NCBI GenBank assembly: GCA_030248295.1
Contig: JASANH010000770.1
Location: 248,001 to 312,000 of the forward strand
DNA from: Mesodorylaimus sp. YZB2_4
Taxonomy: Eukaryota > Nematoda > Enoplea > Dorylaimida > Dorylaimidae
DNA: 64,000 nucleotides
Direction: 5' to 3'
Under the pieces are notes generated by a model, which worked only from the letters and a program-made list of their open reading frames with translations, was not told where the DNA came from and searched no databases. The position numbers were made by a program, and so were the translations under genes. Below are positions 42,726 through 53,277 of this stretch, in pieces; within the stretch, counting starts at the first letter, position 1; every line of letters starts with the position of its first letter.

Positions 42726-45446
42726 ATGGTCTTCATGCGTCTTGGAATGGAGTCGACAAGCAGACCTTTTCGAATGAGTCTGATATTCTTATGGCTGTGG
42801 GCATCAACAGGACTCCGGTGTGTGCACTCCGCGGGCCTCGTCGGCACGAGCACCCCGTTCTTACTCAATTCATCTGAACCAGTCAACAGTCACTGCCGTC
42901 TTGAATTGGTAAATATTCAAGGCGATTTGAAAATTACTTGCACAACTGCAGACACTTTGGATGCGTTCCCCATCTATCCGAGCGAGTATGCTGAAAAAGT
43001 GGTATCGATCGAAATTCGCCATCAGTCTGCTCTTCTCGATCTGTCACTGGCTGATATGATAAGATATCCAGCATTAACCGAATTGATTATCACAAACAGT
43101 GGATTAGCATCGATCGCTTTGAAAACGTTTACGAAATCAAAAAATATAAAAAAATTAGAATTATATTCAAATGCTTTGACCAAATTGGATTGGCGCGCTA
43201 TGGTCAATTTGCGCGAAGCTAAAGTGGATATTAGCGATAATCCATTGGCCTGCGACTGCTCTCTTTTCTGGTTAGCATCCTGGACTGATTTAATCAGTAA
43301 ACGCAGTTTTTTATCCCCCGATGGTACAAGATTCACAATTTCTGTAGCAGACGCCATGACTTTGCCGAAAGAAATTTTGTACGTTGACACGCTCCAATGC
43401 CGCCAAAATGCACGCGAAGAATCCCAGTTACCTCTGAGTGCATGGAAATTTCTCGGAAATAGTCAACAAAATTCGCATACGTGCTCGTTGCCAATTGTAA
43501 AAATGATGCCAGATTTGGTTTCTATCCAAACAGCGGAATCACCACCTGTCCAATTTCAATGTTCAATCAATAGTAGTTTGCCATTAGATTTGGAATTTCG
43601 TCAAACTTTTCAACTCAAAGTTGTCGACTCAACAGGAACTAAAAATCGAATGACTGTAAATAAACAAATCGTCACTTCGGGTATTTCTCGCATAAATTTG
43701 TCACTATCTCCAGTCACTCGTGGTCAAATGGGTTGGTACGTTTGTGTTGGGATGAGTGCGAGTGGACCCAGTTTCGACATGGCCGCCCTAACTGTCAATG
43801 CAAAACCAAACATTCGCTTAATCCCACAAAATCGAACTTGGTCGCTGGATCATTTTGTGGATACTTTTGAATTTTCAATCTCCTCTTTTCCACCACCTAT
43901 AAATTATACTTGGCTCAAAAATGATGTCCCAATAAATCTTAGTATCGAAGCTAATAAATTAGTTTTCTTCATTCTTGATGAAGAAACGGAACATTTTCGT
44001 CGGAAAGGATTTTTTTATATTTACAAACCGAAATTCGTCATAAAATTAAGATATTCTTATTCATTTTTCGAAGGCAATTATTCATTGGATGTGTGCAATA
44101 CATTGGGTTGCGATCGTTTAGACTTTCTGACCTACGACAAACAATCTTTGCCCAAAACTGGTCCCACCCTATTGGTCAATGAGAGTATGGTGGCCGTAAT
44201 TGGTTCAGCACACATTCACGAACTAAAAACCGGTTTGGAACAGGGTTGGTTAATTGCCGTTATATTGATGGGGGTTGGATTCTCTGTCTTCTCTATCGGC
44301 TTGATATTTCTCTATTTCCGATTTAAACGTCGTCGAACACTCAATTCGAGCAATCGCAGATGGATGTCCGACGAGATGGATGCGCGCGGTCCTAGTGGAC
44401 GCAGGTTAATCAGAAATGGCGGCCTCCTGAATCCAACTTCGGTTCAGTTAAGTTCGTACACATCGAACGCAGTTTACGAACCTTTGCTCAGCGCCGCAGT
44501 CCCTCTCGTCCCCAAGGAATCCATAGAAATCGTACGGCTATTGGGCGAAGGTGCGTTCGGTCAAGTAAACTTGGCTTACTGCAAATTCAATTTGGACGCA
44601 TTTGAGAAAACTAAAGCTAAATATATACAAGAACAACACGATGAGCAATCTTCGAATGAATCACTAGATGACGAACGAGGCTCATTAGTGGCCGCAAAAA
44701 CATTGAAAAAATTCAGTCTGGATCACAGCGAAGAGGTAGCGAGAGAGGCCGAATTAATGGCTAAATTAGATCACCCTAACATCGTCACTTTTTTCGGGGT
44801 GTGTATAAAAAGTAGCGATGAATTGCTTCTCCTTTACGAGTATATGGAGTTAGGAGATTTAAAACGTTTCCTCGGCTTACACGGACCTCACCCGGAACTG
44901 GCCTCGGATGAGTACATCAGTATGGCACCCGAGGATACTTGGCGATTGACCGATTGCCAGCTGATCGATATGGCTTTTCAAGTGGCTCGAGGCTTGTCCT
45001 ATTTGCATCAGCATCACTTCGTACATCGTGATTTGGCTTGCAGGAATTGTTTAGTCAAGGGGCCACTTATCGTCAAGTTGTCCGATTTTGGAATGACTAG
45101 GGACATTTATAGCAGTGACTATTATCGATTGACTCACAAAGCACCTTTGCCAGTTCGCTGGTTGCCACCAGAGTCCCTTCTTTATGGGAGGTTCTCCGAA
45201 TTAAGTGATATTTGGAGCTACGGAGTTGTCGTCTGGGAGATTGCCACTTTTGGCAAACAGCCGTGGTACGAATATTCAAATGTGGAGGTCATGCAGCGCG
45301 TGAACAGCGGCGAATGCTTGACCCCTCCCTCCGACTGTCACCCTGTGTTGCGACAAGTGATGATGGATTGTTGGAAACGTTCACCCAGCGAGCGTGCACG
45401 GCTGTCAGAAGTTGTGGGAAGATTGAGCGCTGCGATCGAACAATAA
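42726..45446 (+). CDS. TRK: Trk-family receptor tyrosine kinase, one coding exon
   Basis: A single open frame of 906 aa from the ATG at 42726. A later in-frame ATG at 42774 (MSLIFLWLWASTG) would begin directly with the signal peptide. The ectodomain has a cysteine-flanked leucine-rich region (about residues 50-190, ending DNPLACDCSLFWLASW) and two Ig-like domains. The second carries the Trk-like INYTWLKNDVPINLS and EGNYSLDVCNTLG. The transmembrane segment is about 506-530. The kinase starts at about 603 (LLGEGAFGQVNLAYC) and has VAAKTLKK, HRDLACRNC (HRD about 766), DFGMTRDIYSSDYYRLTHK with the paired activation tyrosines, and SDIWSYGVVVWEIATFGKQP. This is a catalytically competent Trk (neurotrophin-receptor type). 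About 30 acidic/polar residues are inserted before the VAAK lysine. The protein ends at RLSAAIEQ with no PLC-gamma YLDVLG-like tail. The juxtamembrane NAVY is only a loose match to NPxY. An additional 5' exon cannot be excluded. Confidence 0.93.
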   Translation: MVFMRLGMESTSRPFRMSLIFLWLWASTGLRCVHSAGLVGTSTPFLLNSSEPVNSHCRLELVNIQGDLKITCTTADTLDAFPIYPSEYAEKVVSIEIRHQSALLDLSLADMIRYPALTELIITNSGLASIALKTFTKSKNIKKLELYSNALTKLDWRAMVNLREAKVDISDNPLACDCSLFWLASWTDLISKRSFLSPDGTRFTISVADAMTLPKEILYVDTLQCRQNAREESQLPLSAWKFLGNSQQNSHTCSLPIVKMMPDLVSIQTAESPPVQFQCSINSSLPLDLEFRQTFQLKVVDSTGTKNRMTVNKQIVTSGISRINLSLSPVTRGQMGWYVCVGMSASGPSFDMAALTVNAKPNIRLIPQNRTWSLDHFVDTFEFSISSFPPPINYTWLKNDVPINLSIEANKLVFFILDEETEHFRRKGFFYIYKPKFVIKLRYSYSFFEGNYSLDVCNTLGCDRLDFLTYDKQSLPKTGPTLLVNESMVAVIGSAHIHELKTGLEQGWLIAVILMGVGFSVFSIGLIFLYFRFKRRRTLNSSNRRWMSDEMDARGPSGRRLIRNGGLLNPTSVQLSSYTSNAVYEPLLSAAVPLVPKESIEIVRLLGEGAFGQVNLAYCKFNLDAFEKTKAKYIQEQHDEQSSNESLDDERGSLVAAKTLKKFSLDHSEEVAREAELMAKLDHPNIVTFFGVCIKSSDELLLLYEYMELGDLKRFLGLHGPHPELASDEYISMAPEDTWRLTDCQLIDMAFQVARGLSYLHQHHFVHRDLACRNCLVKGPLIVKLSDFGMTRDIYSSDYYRLTHKAPLPVRWLPPESLLYGRFSELSDIWSYGVVVWEIATFGKQPWYEYSNVEVMQRVNSGECLTPPSDCHPVLRQVMMDCWKRSPSERARLSEVVGRLSAAIEQ

Positions 45447-47745
45447 TGGGTCTACCTATCGTGCCCCGGCCTGTGGGTTACGGTTAGGGTCCAATGGTTG
45501 TATCATGGGGGATGGGGGTCGACTGGGCGTAGACAAGTACAGGCAGGTCGATTTTTGCTCTTACGTCCTGCATTGGTCGTGGATGAAATACTGCATGACA
45601 TGATATAAATGGGTGTGATTTCGGGTACTGTTTTTGATGCTTTATGTGGTTTTAGACATAGATTTATGATCGATGTCACATTTGTCGTTTTAGTCTTTTT
45701 TCTTAAACTTTTAAATCATTTCTGTATTAACTCCGTTTATTGCTCAGTCTCGCATAAAGAGACTTGTTGGTATTTTTCGCCGGCCAAAAGCTTCGCTTGT
45801 GTACACGCATATCTAGATATTTTAACACACGGCCCATGGTTCATATACTGATGGCAAGAAAATTCCTAAAATACTTCCAAACTGCCATAAATTCAAGTCA
45901 TGCATGGGTGACTATAAAGCCCAAAGTATAGTTCGATGCGATGCGTCAAATAAGCGTGCGATGCGACACTTTTGGGTCAACTGACAATGTAAAAACGTCG
46001 CATCGCAAACTTATTTGACGCATCGCATCGAACTATACTTCCAGCTTAACAGGTATTAAGAAACTAAAAACACAGGCCGGGTTGGTAAGATATAACAAAG
46101 TCATCCAAAAAACCTGCGCTGACAAAAATGCGAGCGTACAAATTCAAAAACTACAGTAACCTGCAGTAACATATTTTTTGTAGAGGCATTTTAGTGACTG
46201 ATATTTGGCGAATCTATTTTAGGTGACATTCCACAACATGAGGCAGGCTGCAACGCAAACACAATATTACCCAGAACTCAGCAGATGATGAATTCTGTGC
46301 ATTTTTGGCGTATACTAATCTCGAATTTAGCATGGAACAGCTAAGGCGTGCAAATCCCCTTTTTTGAAGACTTCTTGCTGTTGACTCTTCTCGTTTTCTC
46401 TAAGAATTGGGTTTTTTTCCTTCTCTTTGCATACCAGTATGCGCCAGTAGCACCGGCAGAAAACACATCCTACATGAAACAACAGACTGCTTATTGTGAC
46501 AGTCGAAGGATGTTTTTCGATTCGTTGCTCTTGTGCTAAATGAGCTGTCTAAGAAGGCAGTAAGTGTATTTTGATATAAGAAACGAGAGAGTGAAGCGAG
46601 AAGCCGTCGCTTGAAGTTTCATCAAAGACTGACCTCGTTCATGGCATTCATTTATTTTTCTTCTCAGCTATTCATCTTGGCGACGTCTCAGAATTGTTTC
46701 TATTTTCGTTACTTCTCCCTAAATTATGGGTAAACTGCTTCGAGCAACTTCTGCAACGTCTCCTATTCAAGAGAAGTACTTCATGACTTTTCATGGTTCG
46801 GGTTTGCGCGATGGTTAATTACTGAGAAAAATAGCAGTTGTTGAATGGGTGATTTATAGCCTGGTAGAAAAGTCAAGATCAAGCAATCATAGGGAGTTGA
46901 TTTTGACAGAAGTTTTATGCATAACGTCTTCGAGGCATGCAAAGATTTGTCCCCATATACTGTATGCAAGGAATATGAATTATGTAAATCCGTGGCTTGT
47001 TACGCTTTCAATTGCCAAACGTTTTGCATTCATGACATCTTGCTAATATTGCACCTTGGAATTCGAAACCCTGCGTTTCTGATAATGAGATTTGGGGAAA
47101 ATGGGGTTCTGGCACTTTTGCTGACAGAAGCTGGGATATCCAAAGAATACTTACACTTAGCACCAAAGATCGTAAATACGGTATACGAGCACAGCAGGTA
47201 TAAATACAATGCTGACTTTGTGGGTATTCATCCTGTGGTGGGTAGCGGGCTTAGTGAAAACTGCACTTTTAAGTATTACAAAATGGCCATGAGCTCCATG
47301 GCACAGGCCAGTTGAGGAATCAGGACAAGGGTCAGAGGCATGGAAAGACAAAATAACTAGCGCCAACAGACTCCACAGCGGGCACTACGGCGGATATCGT
47401 CATGCGAGCATCCAGGAAAGCAACTTTATTTGATATTTTGTATCAGCCTTGGATGTAGAGAGTCTCTGATTCCAGAACTATTCTGCTGGACTCCGTGCTT
47501 CCTTATAATCGACTGCTACTAGCCTGATTTGTCCTTAAAATCATACACACCGGCGAAACATAATCAATGTCGATACGTTGTCATACACAACGGAAACTAC
47601 GCACAGGACTAAGCAGACATTCTGATGCTTTCAGACTGCGGTTAGTGGTAGCAAATTCATGGCGGGCTTATAGCGCCCCTAGGCAGGGGCCGAAATGCGA
47701 ATACTCTTGCATATATGCTTGCATATGGAGTCATTCGGTACAGCA
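45447..47745. other. Convergent intergenic region, no gene called
   Basis: This is the space between the Trk stop and the 3' end of the first dermatopontin-like gene. It contains a well-preserved hairpin MITE (about 45914-46050). A 132-codon plus-strand frame at 46917-47315 has no recognisable domain and no supporting splice or Kozak context, so I do not call it. Confidence 0.5.
45914..46050. mobile_element. GATGCGATGCG hairpin MITE, well-preserved copy
   Basis: From 45924 AAGTATAGTTCGATGCGATG runs on to CGTCAAATAAG. The exact complement, CTTATTTGACG then CATCGCATCGAACTATACTT, ends at 46040: arms of about 31 bp and a total of 117 bp. A second inner pair (TGCGATGCGAC and GTCGCATCGCA) continues the stem. 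Weaker pairing extends outward (TAAAGC at the left, GCTTAA at the right). Confidence 0.85.
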
Positions 47746-47783
47746 TTTATTTGTTAGCTATGTGCAATCATAGAATATTTATT
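47746..47783 (-). promoter_or_regulatory. Two AATAAA polyadenylation signals (dermatopontin-like 1)
   Basis: On the minus strand AATAAA occurs at 47778-47783 and again at 47746-47751. They lie 115 and about 147 nt after the stop codon of the gene ending at 47898. Confidence 0.6.
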
Positions 47784-47897
47784 TAGACAGCTCTGCTTAT
47801 GCAATGGCACGAATGATTTCTTGTACAAGCATATATGGCCACTGCTTATATCTATGTAACTAGAGCAAACTCGTAATCATTGTCTGAAATAGTGCGC

Positions 47898-50800
47898 TCA
47901 TGGATGCGACGGCGGGGGTGGTGGTGGAGGAGGTGGTGGCGGTGGAGGAGGTGGGGGAGGTGGAGGAGGAGGCGGCGGCGGCGGAGGTGGCGGAGGAGGA
48001 GGAGGAGGAGGTGGTGGTGGCGGCGGCGGCGGCGGCGGTGGTGGTGGTGGTGGTGGTGGTGGCGGTGGCGGTGGCGGTGGCGGTGGAGGCGGCGGCGGCG
48101 GTGGAGGCGGCGGTGGAGGTGGCGGTGGCGGTGGAGGTGGTGGAGGCGGTGGAGGAGGAGGAGGCGGCGGCGGCGGCGGCGGCGGAGGGGGTGGATCCGG
48201 ATGGGGATGAGCTTTTTCAGGAGAGGAGTCTCGTGGAGATGGCATATGTGCTGGGGGTGGCGGTGGCGGCGGTGGTGGCGGTGGTGGCATCGGTGGCGGC
48301 GGTGGTGGTGGTGGTGGTGCAGGCGCCTGTGCGCCTTGGGATTTTTGCCCGGGCCTCTCAGACTTTTCTCTTGATTGGATAGCTGCCTTGTTTGGGCCTC
48401 CGCTCGATTCACTTAGTCGACCACCAGCTTCTTTAGATCCTTTATGCTTGCTTGACCCACCTCTACTTGGGCTTCTCTCTGGCGGAGGGGCCGGATGGGG
48501 TGGTGGAGACGGGGCTGGATGAGAAGCAGACTGCGGGGGAGACGGAGCAGTGGGAGGAGAAGGTACAGGCGCTGGTCTACCTTGAGATTTGGTACCAGGG
48601 CTGCTATCAGACTTCCCATCAGCTCGACTGCCAGCCCTGCTATGGCCTCCACTAGACTCACTTGGTCTATTTCTGGCACCGCCTGTTTCATGATGTGTAC
48701 TCGACCCGCCTCTTCCAGTGTGGCTTTCGTGCGATGGGCCTCCGCGTTTCCCACCAGTTTCGCCGCTAGTCCTGCTGTTGCCTCCGTGTCCACTTTGTCC
48801 ACTTGATCCACTTGGCCTATTTCTTGCACCGCCTGTTTCATGATGTGTACTCGACCCGCCCCTTCCAGTGCGGCTTTCGTGCGATGAACCTCCGCGTTTC
48901 TCGCCAGTGCTGCTTGGTCGTCCGCTTGATTGACTTATGGTGCCTCCAGCGTTTGGCCCTGGTTGTGTTCTGCCACTGGAATGACCTTCTTTCTCAGCAG
49001 AGCGCTCGCCTTTCCCATCCCTGGTGCTTCCCGCAGCCGATGGCCTGCCACTAGGCTGTCTACCAGGCGTTTCATCATCTGGCTTGCCCTTGTTTGACTT
49101 CCCTCCACCTGTTCCTGGCCGTCTGCCAGGGTTACCCGTTGGCGGTCCTTTGGGACGATTAGGCGCTGGTCCTGTGGCCCCAGATTTACCACCAGTGGCG
49201 TGCTCGCTTAAATGTCTTTCTTCTGAACCGGTATGGGGTCTGCTGCCCCCGTGTTTACTGCCTGAGTCTCCCCTCGGTTTACCTGAGCTTGGCTGGTTGA
49301 TTCGGCCGCCACTGCCACCACCACTTCTGCGTTCATCTGAGTGGTCGTGACTCCTTCCACTGGGTGGCTTAATCGTCACAGGAATGGTTACTTTGGAGTA
49401 CGTCTTTGTGGTCCCTGCTTCGCCTTTACCGCGCCCGCGAGGTTTCTCGCTGTTATGTCGGCCAGCTTGTCCAGCTCCGCTTCCTGAACCATCTCTGTGC
49501 TCGTTATTGCCATGACGGCTGTCTCCGGAACCATCGCGGTGCCCGTGCTCCTCGCTTGTGTGGTGCCTGCCCCCTGAACCATCACGGCGGCTGTGTTCTT
49601 CGCTGGTGTGGTGCCTACCCCCTGAACCATCTCGATGGCCGTGCTCCTCGCTGGTGTGATGCCTGCCTCCTGAACCACCATGGTGGCTGTGTTCTTCGCT
49701 GTTGCCATTTTCATCTCGTCCGTCGCCACCTCTTCTTCCTCCTCCACCTCTGCCGCGCCCTCCAGGTCGTCCTCCTGGCCAGTTAGCGCTCGGCGCAGCT
49801 GGTGCTGCTGGAGGAGCTACAAACACTGGGCGGCTGCGTGCTACAGGCGCAGGTGGTCTATTGAACCATACGGGTCCCCACCCACTCGAATCGATATCTG
49901 TGAACTGATTGGATTCCCATACGCCACCACGCTGGGAGCCACTGGCTGCAGTAATAGGCGGTGGTCTGGGCGCTGGCAAGTCCCTGTACACTGGGTCATC
50001 CCTGTGTTGGCGCCGGCATCTCCAACATGGCTCATCGTACTCATCGTCGCACCACTCGTATGTTACCTCGGCAACGCAAGTATTGAACTTGAAACCAATG
50101 ATCCTAAAATACACTTCTATTAGAGCAGACTATTAAGCCAATCACTATACTTACTGGAATACATTGGTCACCAGCACGTTTCTAATGATCTCTATCGTTT
50201 CTATATTGCCTTTTCCAGCGAACGATCCTCTCTGCTTGGACGACTGGCTAAGTTCGAATGAATTCTTCGAATCAGAAATTTGAGGCGATGTTTGACAATC
50301 CAGTATTTTTAAAGCATTGGTCTTGCAGCAGAGTAATTCAACACTAAAATCTTTCTTTTCACTCGATTTCTAAAAAAGCCTTGAAGCTTCTTACTTTCTC
50401 TGTTTTCTTCCATTGTCCCACCAACTGCGCATGCCCGAAACGTACCATGTTTCGTGCCCACCTCCATAAATTTGATTTACGCGCGTTGTTGGACAGTAGT
50501 CGAGCCAGTAGCAGTACTAAAAATACCCCTTGCAGTCAGCGGTGGTATTGTAGCAGCTAGCCCCAAAGGCGGGTTCAAATCCCTCTCTAGGATCAAGTTT
50601 TTTTGCACTGTTACTCACGCAAGGATACACTCCTCCATTCGATCCACAGCTGACAGATAAGACATAGTCCGAATGTGGATGGTTATTGTTTTTGTCACGT
50701 TTAGCCTTTTTGAACGAGACGACCCGCTGGCCAGTCCTGCATACGTGCTCTTGCTTCTGATAACTCTCCGACTTGTAAAACGACGCGAGTTGACTACCTG

Positions 50801-52471
50801 GAACGGAAAATTACATACCATGTTAGTGGAGGAAGCCCAACATTTCTACCAGCTCCATCGATATAGTTCAGATATTCTGGCCAGCCCCATGGTTCAGTAC
50901 GGCTATTATAGCACAGCGTTCTCTGATCAGCGTTTCGGGTACACGTAGTTTCTTGATAACAGCCATTCACAGTGTCAAAGTCTGAAACAGTCGGGAACCA
51001 TTTTTACTTTAATCCACCCACATACCGCCAGGAAGTCGATGTTTAGATCACCTCCAGCAGACAATCCAGTATTTGTCGTCCAAGCGCAAACACGACTGTT
51101 AATGTAGCCATTCCTACAAAAGCCATCCGTAATCTCGGTCATCTAACGACAAGTTAGCCGTGTCACTTACAAGAGTGATAGTGACTGAACGGCACCTTCA
51201 CGTGGTTTCCCGTTTAATCGTCCTGTACCAACTTCCGCACTGCGCCAAGGCGAAAACAATGATTCCTGACCTGTGTACCCACATTGAGCTTGGCTTAATT
51301 TTCTGTTGCTTGACCGGCAGCAAACAAGTTGTATTCTAAAATTTGATTCATTTTTTTCAATCATGAGATGAAGAATCAAGTTTACGAACCTTCTTTCCCT
51401 TCCTTTCACCTTGCCACCCCACTGAGCACCAAAATGTTCTGATCGAATTCCTGACAAGTATTCGTTGCAATCACAGTTCCGTTCCAGATCATCCCATCGC
51501 AGGTCATAGTAAAGGACTGGTACAGGAAGAAGGACTTGACAACTTTCGGTGCCCTGGCAAGAAAAGATAAATCTATCATTGGAAAATATTATGCTATCTC
51601 TTTTGTAACAGGCTGTACCTATGCGCATTGAAGAAGACACCTGTTACACACTGAAGGCTACAAGTCACTCAGGATTGTTGCAGACTGTCAGCAAAAAGGT
51701 TCGAAGGTTTGGTCAAAAAAGTTTAGGTCCAGTTTCTTCTGGCCAGGTCCGCATTTTACACACATTTTTGTGATAAACACTGCAAAGCATCTGTTCGTCT
51801 CTCATTGTCAGTACTGTCTGTTTTCTTTGGGAACGTACACGCGGCACTGTGCGGGGCTTGGAGGGCGTGTATATTCTCAAAGAAACAGGTTATGTATGCG
51901 CAGAGCGGCGACCAGGGTGATCAACCAACGATATGATCTACTATATCAGCCACTTATCAGGCTGAAGGACTTCTTGGCATGCTGATAGTGTCGCGCCTGC
52001 TATAGTTCCAATGCTTGGGATGCTTCGGGTGTCAGTTAGTCACCTCCGAGTTTCAGGTTTCTCTTCATTTCGAGTCAGGTCTACGCAGTTTCTATTTATC
52101 ATGTCAATTCATGTTACCGCCTAAATATCATCGTGCCCGTGCTTATGACCTGCATCTTGATGGAGATGGTTTGAGGAGGAGCTGGTCATGGAATATCTTT
52201 TTGAATTTTAAATTTCACTTACCAAATCATCGGCCACATTTGCAAAGAAGCTCTCACATTCCACTGTAAATTTAAAATCAGTGACATTTGTGGCTGGTGT
52301 CACGACTCGATCAATTTTCAAGGTGGACACGTAATGTTTAGCTGGACATACGGCATCAAAAGTTTGGCCAGCTTTGGTTTCTATTCGCACCCGTGCACCA
52401 TCAGATGTACGACAAAATAGAAAACAAATAAGGCCTAAATAAGGCAAAATGAACAATGCCAAATTTCGCAT
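47898..52471 (-). CDS. Secreted dermatopontin-like protein 1, giant Pro/Gly tail
   Basis: Nine exons: 52223-52471, 51390-51553, 51171-51335, 51052-51113, 50850-50981, 50619-50797, 50395-50516, 50155-50343 and 47898-50103. The frame is intact (3468 bp, 1155 aa). A signal peptide (LALFILPYLGLICFLFC) is followed by two units with the dermatopontin pattern: CP-x-hydrophobic block ... C, then D/N-C ... SGIRS ... RERR-IQLVCC. In unit 1 this is FDAVCPAKHYVSTLKID and GRERRIQLVCC. In unit 2 it is HVCRTGQRVVSFKKAK, WYVSGMRSWW and VELLCC. A cysteine-rich block (EWCDDEYDEPCWRCRRQ) opens the 735-residue last exon. That exon then becomes Gly/Ser/His/Arg-rich with tandem repeats and ends in proline runs, the last about 95 prolines, then SHP and stop. 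Dermatopontins are extracellular matrix proteins, so a matrix, cuticle or mucus role is likely but inferred. The donor of exon 2 (GTTCGT) is non-consensus; the paralogue uses the same site. Confidence 0.8.
47910..48194 (-). repeat. ~95-residue polyproline-coding tract
   Basis: Read on the minus strand in frame with the gene, every codon is CCN, with CCA, CCT, CCG and CCC mixed irregularly. The DNA is therefore not a pure trinucleotide repeat. A second, shorter proline-rich stretch follows upstream at about 48250-48330, separated by a charged His/Asp/Ser island. Confidence 0.9.
48655..48905 (-). repeat. Two ~100-bp coding repeats, 150 bp apart, last exon
   Basis: Copies at about 48655-48755 and 48805-48905 encode near-identical Gly/Ser/Arg/His-rich peptides (HESHTGRGGSSTHHETGG against HESRTGRGGSSTHHETGG). 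They are in-frame internal duplications. Confidence 0.8.
49526..49682 (-). repeat. 48-bp tandem repeat, about 3 copies, last exon
   Basis: Encodes repeats of GSGGRHHTSEEHGHRD with small changes, keeping frame. This is the histidine-rich part of the tail. Confidence 0.85.
51818..51888. mobile_element. 72-bp hairpin MITE, copy 2, in intron 1 of dermatopontin-like 1
   Basis: CTGTTTTCTTTGGGAACG at the left and TATTCTCAAAGAAACAG at the right, with GGAGGGCGTGTAT between. Same family as 17580-17651. Confidence 0.7.
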
Positions 52472-52527
52472 TCTTACTCGAAGATGGTCGGAGCAACGAC
52501 CATTTACATCAGTCGACTGCCATACAC

Positions 52528-52566
52528 CTGAACAAAGAATAGGACTTGTTCCGCTGTAAATTATAT
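52528..52566 (-). promoter_or_regulatory. Probable promoter of dermatopontin-like 1
   Basis: On the minus strand a TATAAT box (52560-52565, context GCATATAATTTAC) lies about 36 bp upstream of TTCAGG. Starting there would give a 5' UTR of about 58 nt to the ATG at 52471. The paralogue has the same TATAAT at a similar distance. Confidence 0.5.
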
Positions 52567-52610
52567 GCCCAAATGTTTCTCACAAAACAGGTTTTTTGGT
52601 GAAAATAAAA

Positions 52611-53277
52611 CGAAAACAACGAGGTGACTCTTCGCCCACAACACCCTACAAGGTGATATATGATGGCCCGAAGTCACTGAAACAGAAGAAAACTGGAAAG
52701 AAGCAGAGGTGTTTCGTAAGCGCACGTTGAAAAAGATAGTAGATAGTGAAGGGCGTGCCATCTGTTTGTCGGCGATGTTCGTCTAATGTGTCCTTTTGGA
52801 TGGATGCACAGAAATTGACGTCAGAGCTGGTAAACTCAACTCGGAACAGCGATTTTGTGCATTGAACATAAACATACAGTGCATCAAAACAGCGTCCCAC
52901 GTGGCCTGGAATGGAAGAAAATGAATAAAAACCGTTATACCTGCATAATTACTGTACCAAGCACGCAGGCAAGCACCCAGCCAGTCCTGGGCTTTTGGAA
53001 GCACTATCTTGTTGAACAGATACAGTTGTAGTAGCTGTGTGTGGCCTGTGAAGAAGATAGTGTATCTGATTGCCTTGACTGGTCGCCTTGATACGGACCA
53101 GTATGTGGTTGCCTATCAGTTGCCTTCGTCGATACACTCCCTCCAGGCGAACAAGACCCGTCGGGTTGATGTCTCTGCCTCCTACGAGTTTCCAGTTTTC
53201 TTCTGTTTCAGTGACTTCGGGCCATTATATATTACCTTGTAGGGTGTTGTGGGCGAAGAGTCAAATCGTTGTTTTCG
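52611..53277. repeat. Inverted 89-bp repeat pair
   Basis: 52611-52699 and the complement of 53189-53277 agree at all but about four positions, including TTCTTCTGTTTCAGTGACTT and GGTGTTGTGGGCGAAGAGTC. The arms are separated by about 490 bp. The left arm starts about 45 bp upstream of the dermatopontin-like 1 TATA box. Confidence 0.85.

Noticed and set aside
46917-47315. 132-codon plus-strand frame
   Set aside because: Open and compositionally normal, but with no domain, no signal peptide and no splice or promoter support, so I do not call it a gene.
47880-48382. Plus-strand frames of 160-164 codons rich in Trp/Arg or Val/Ala/Glu
   Set aside because: They are antisense shadows of the proline-coding tract. 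A run of CCN codons keeps the other frames free of stops.
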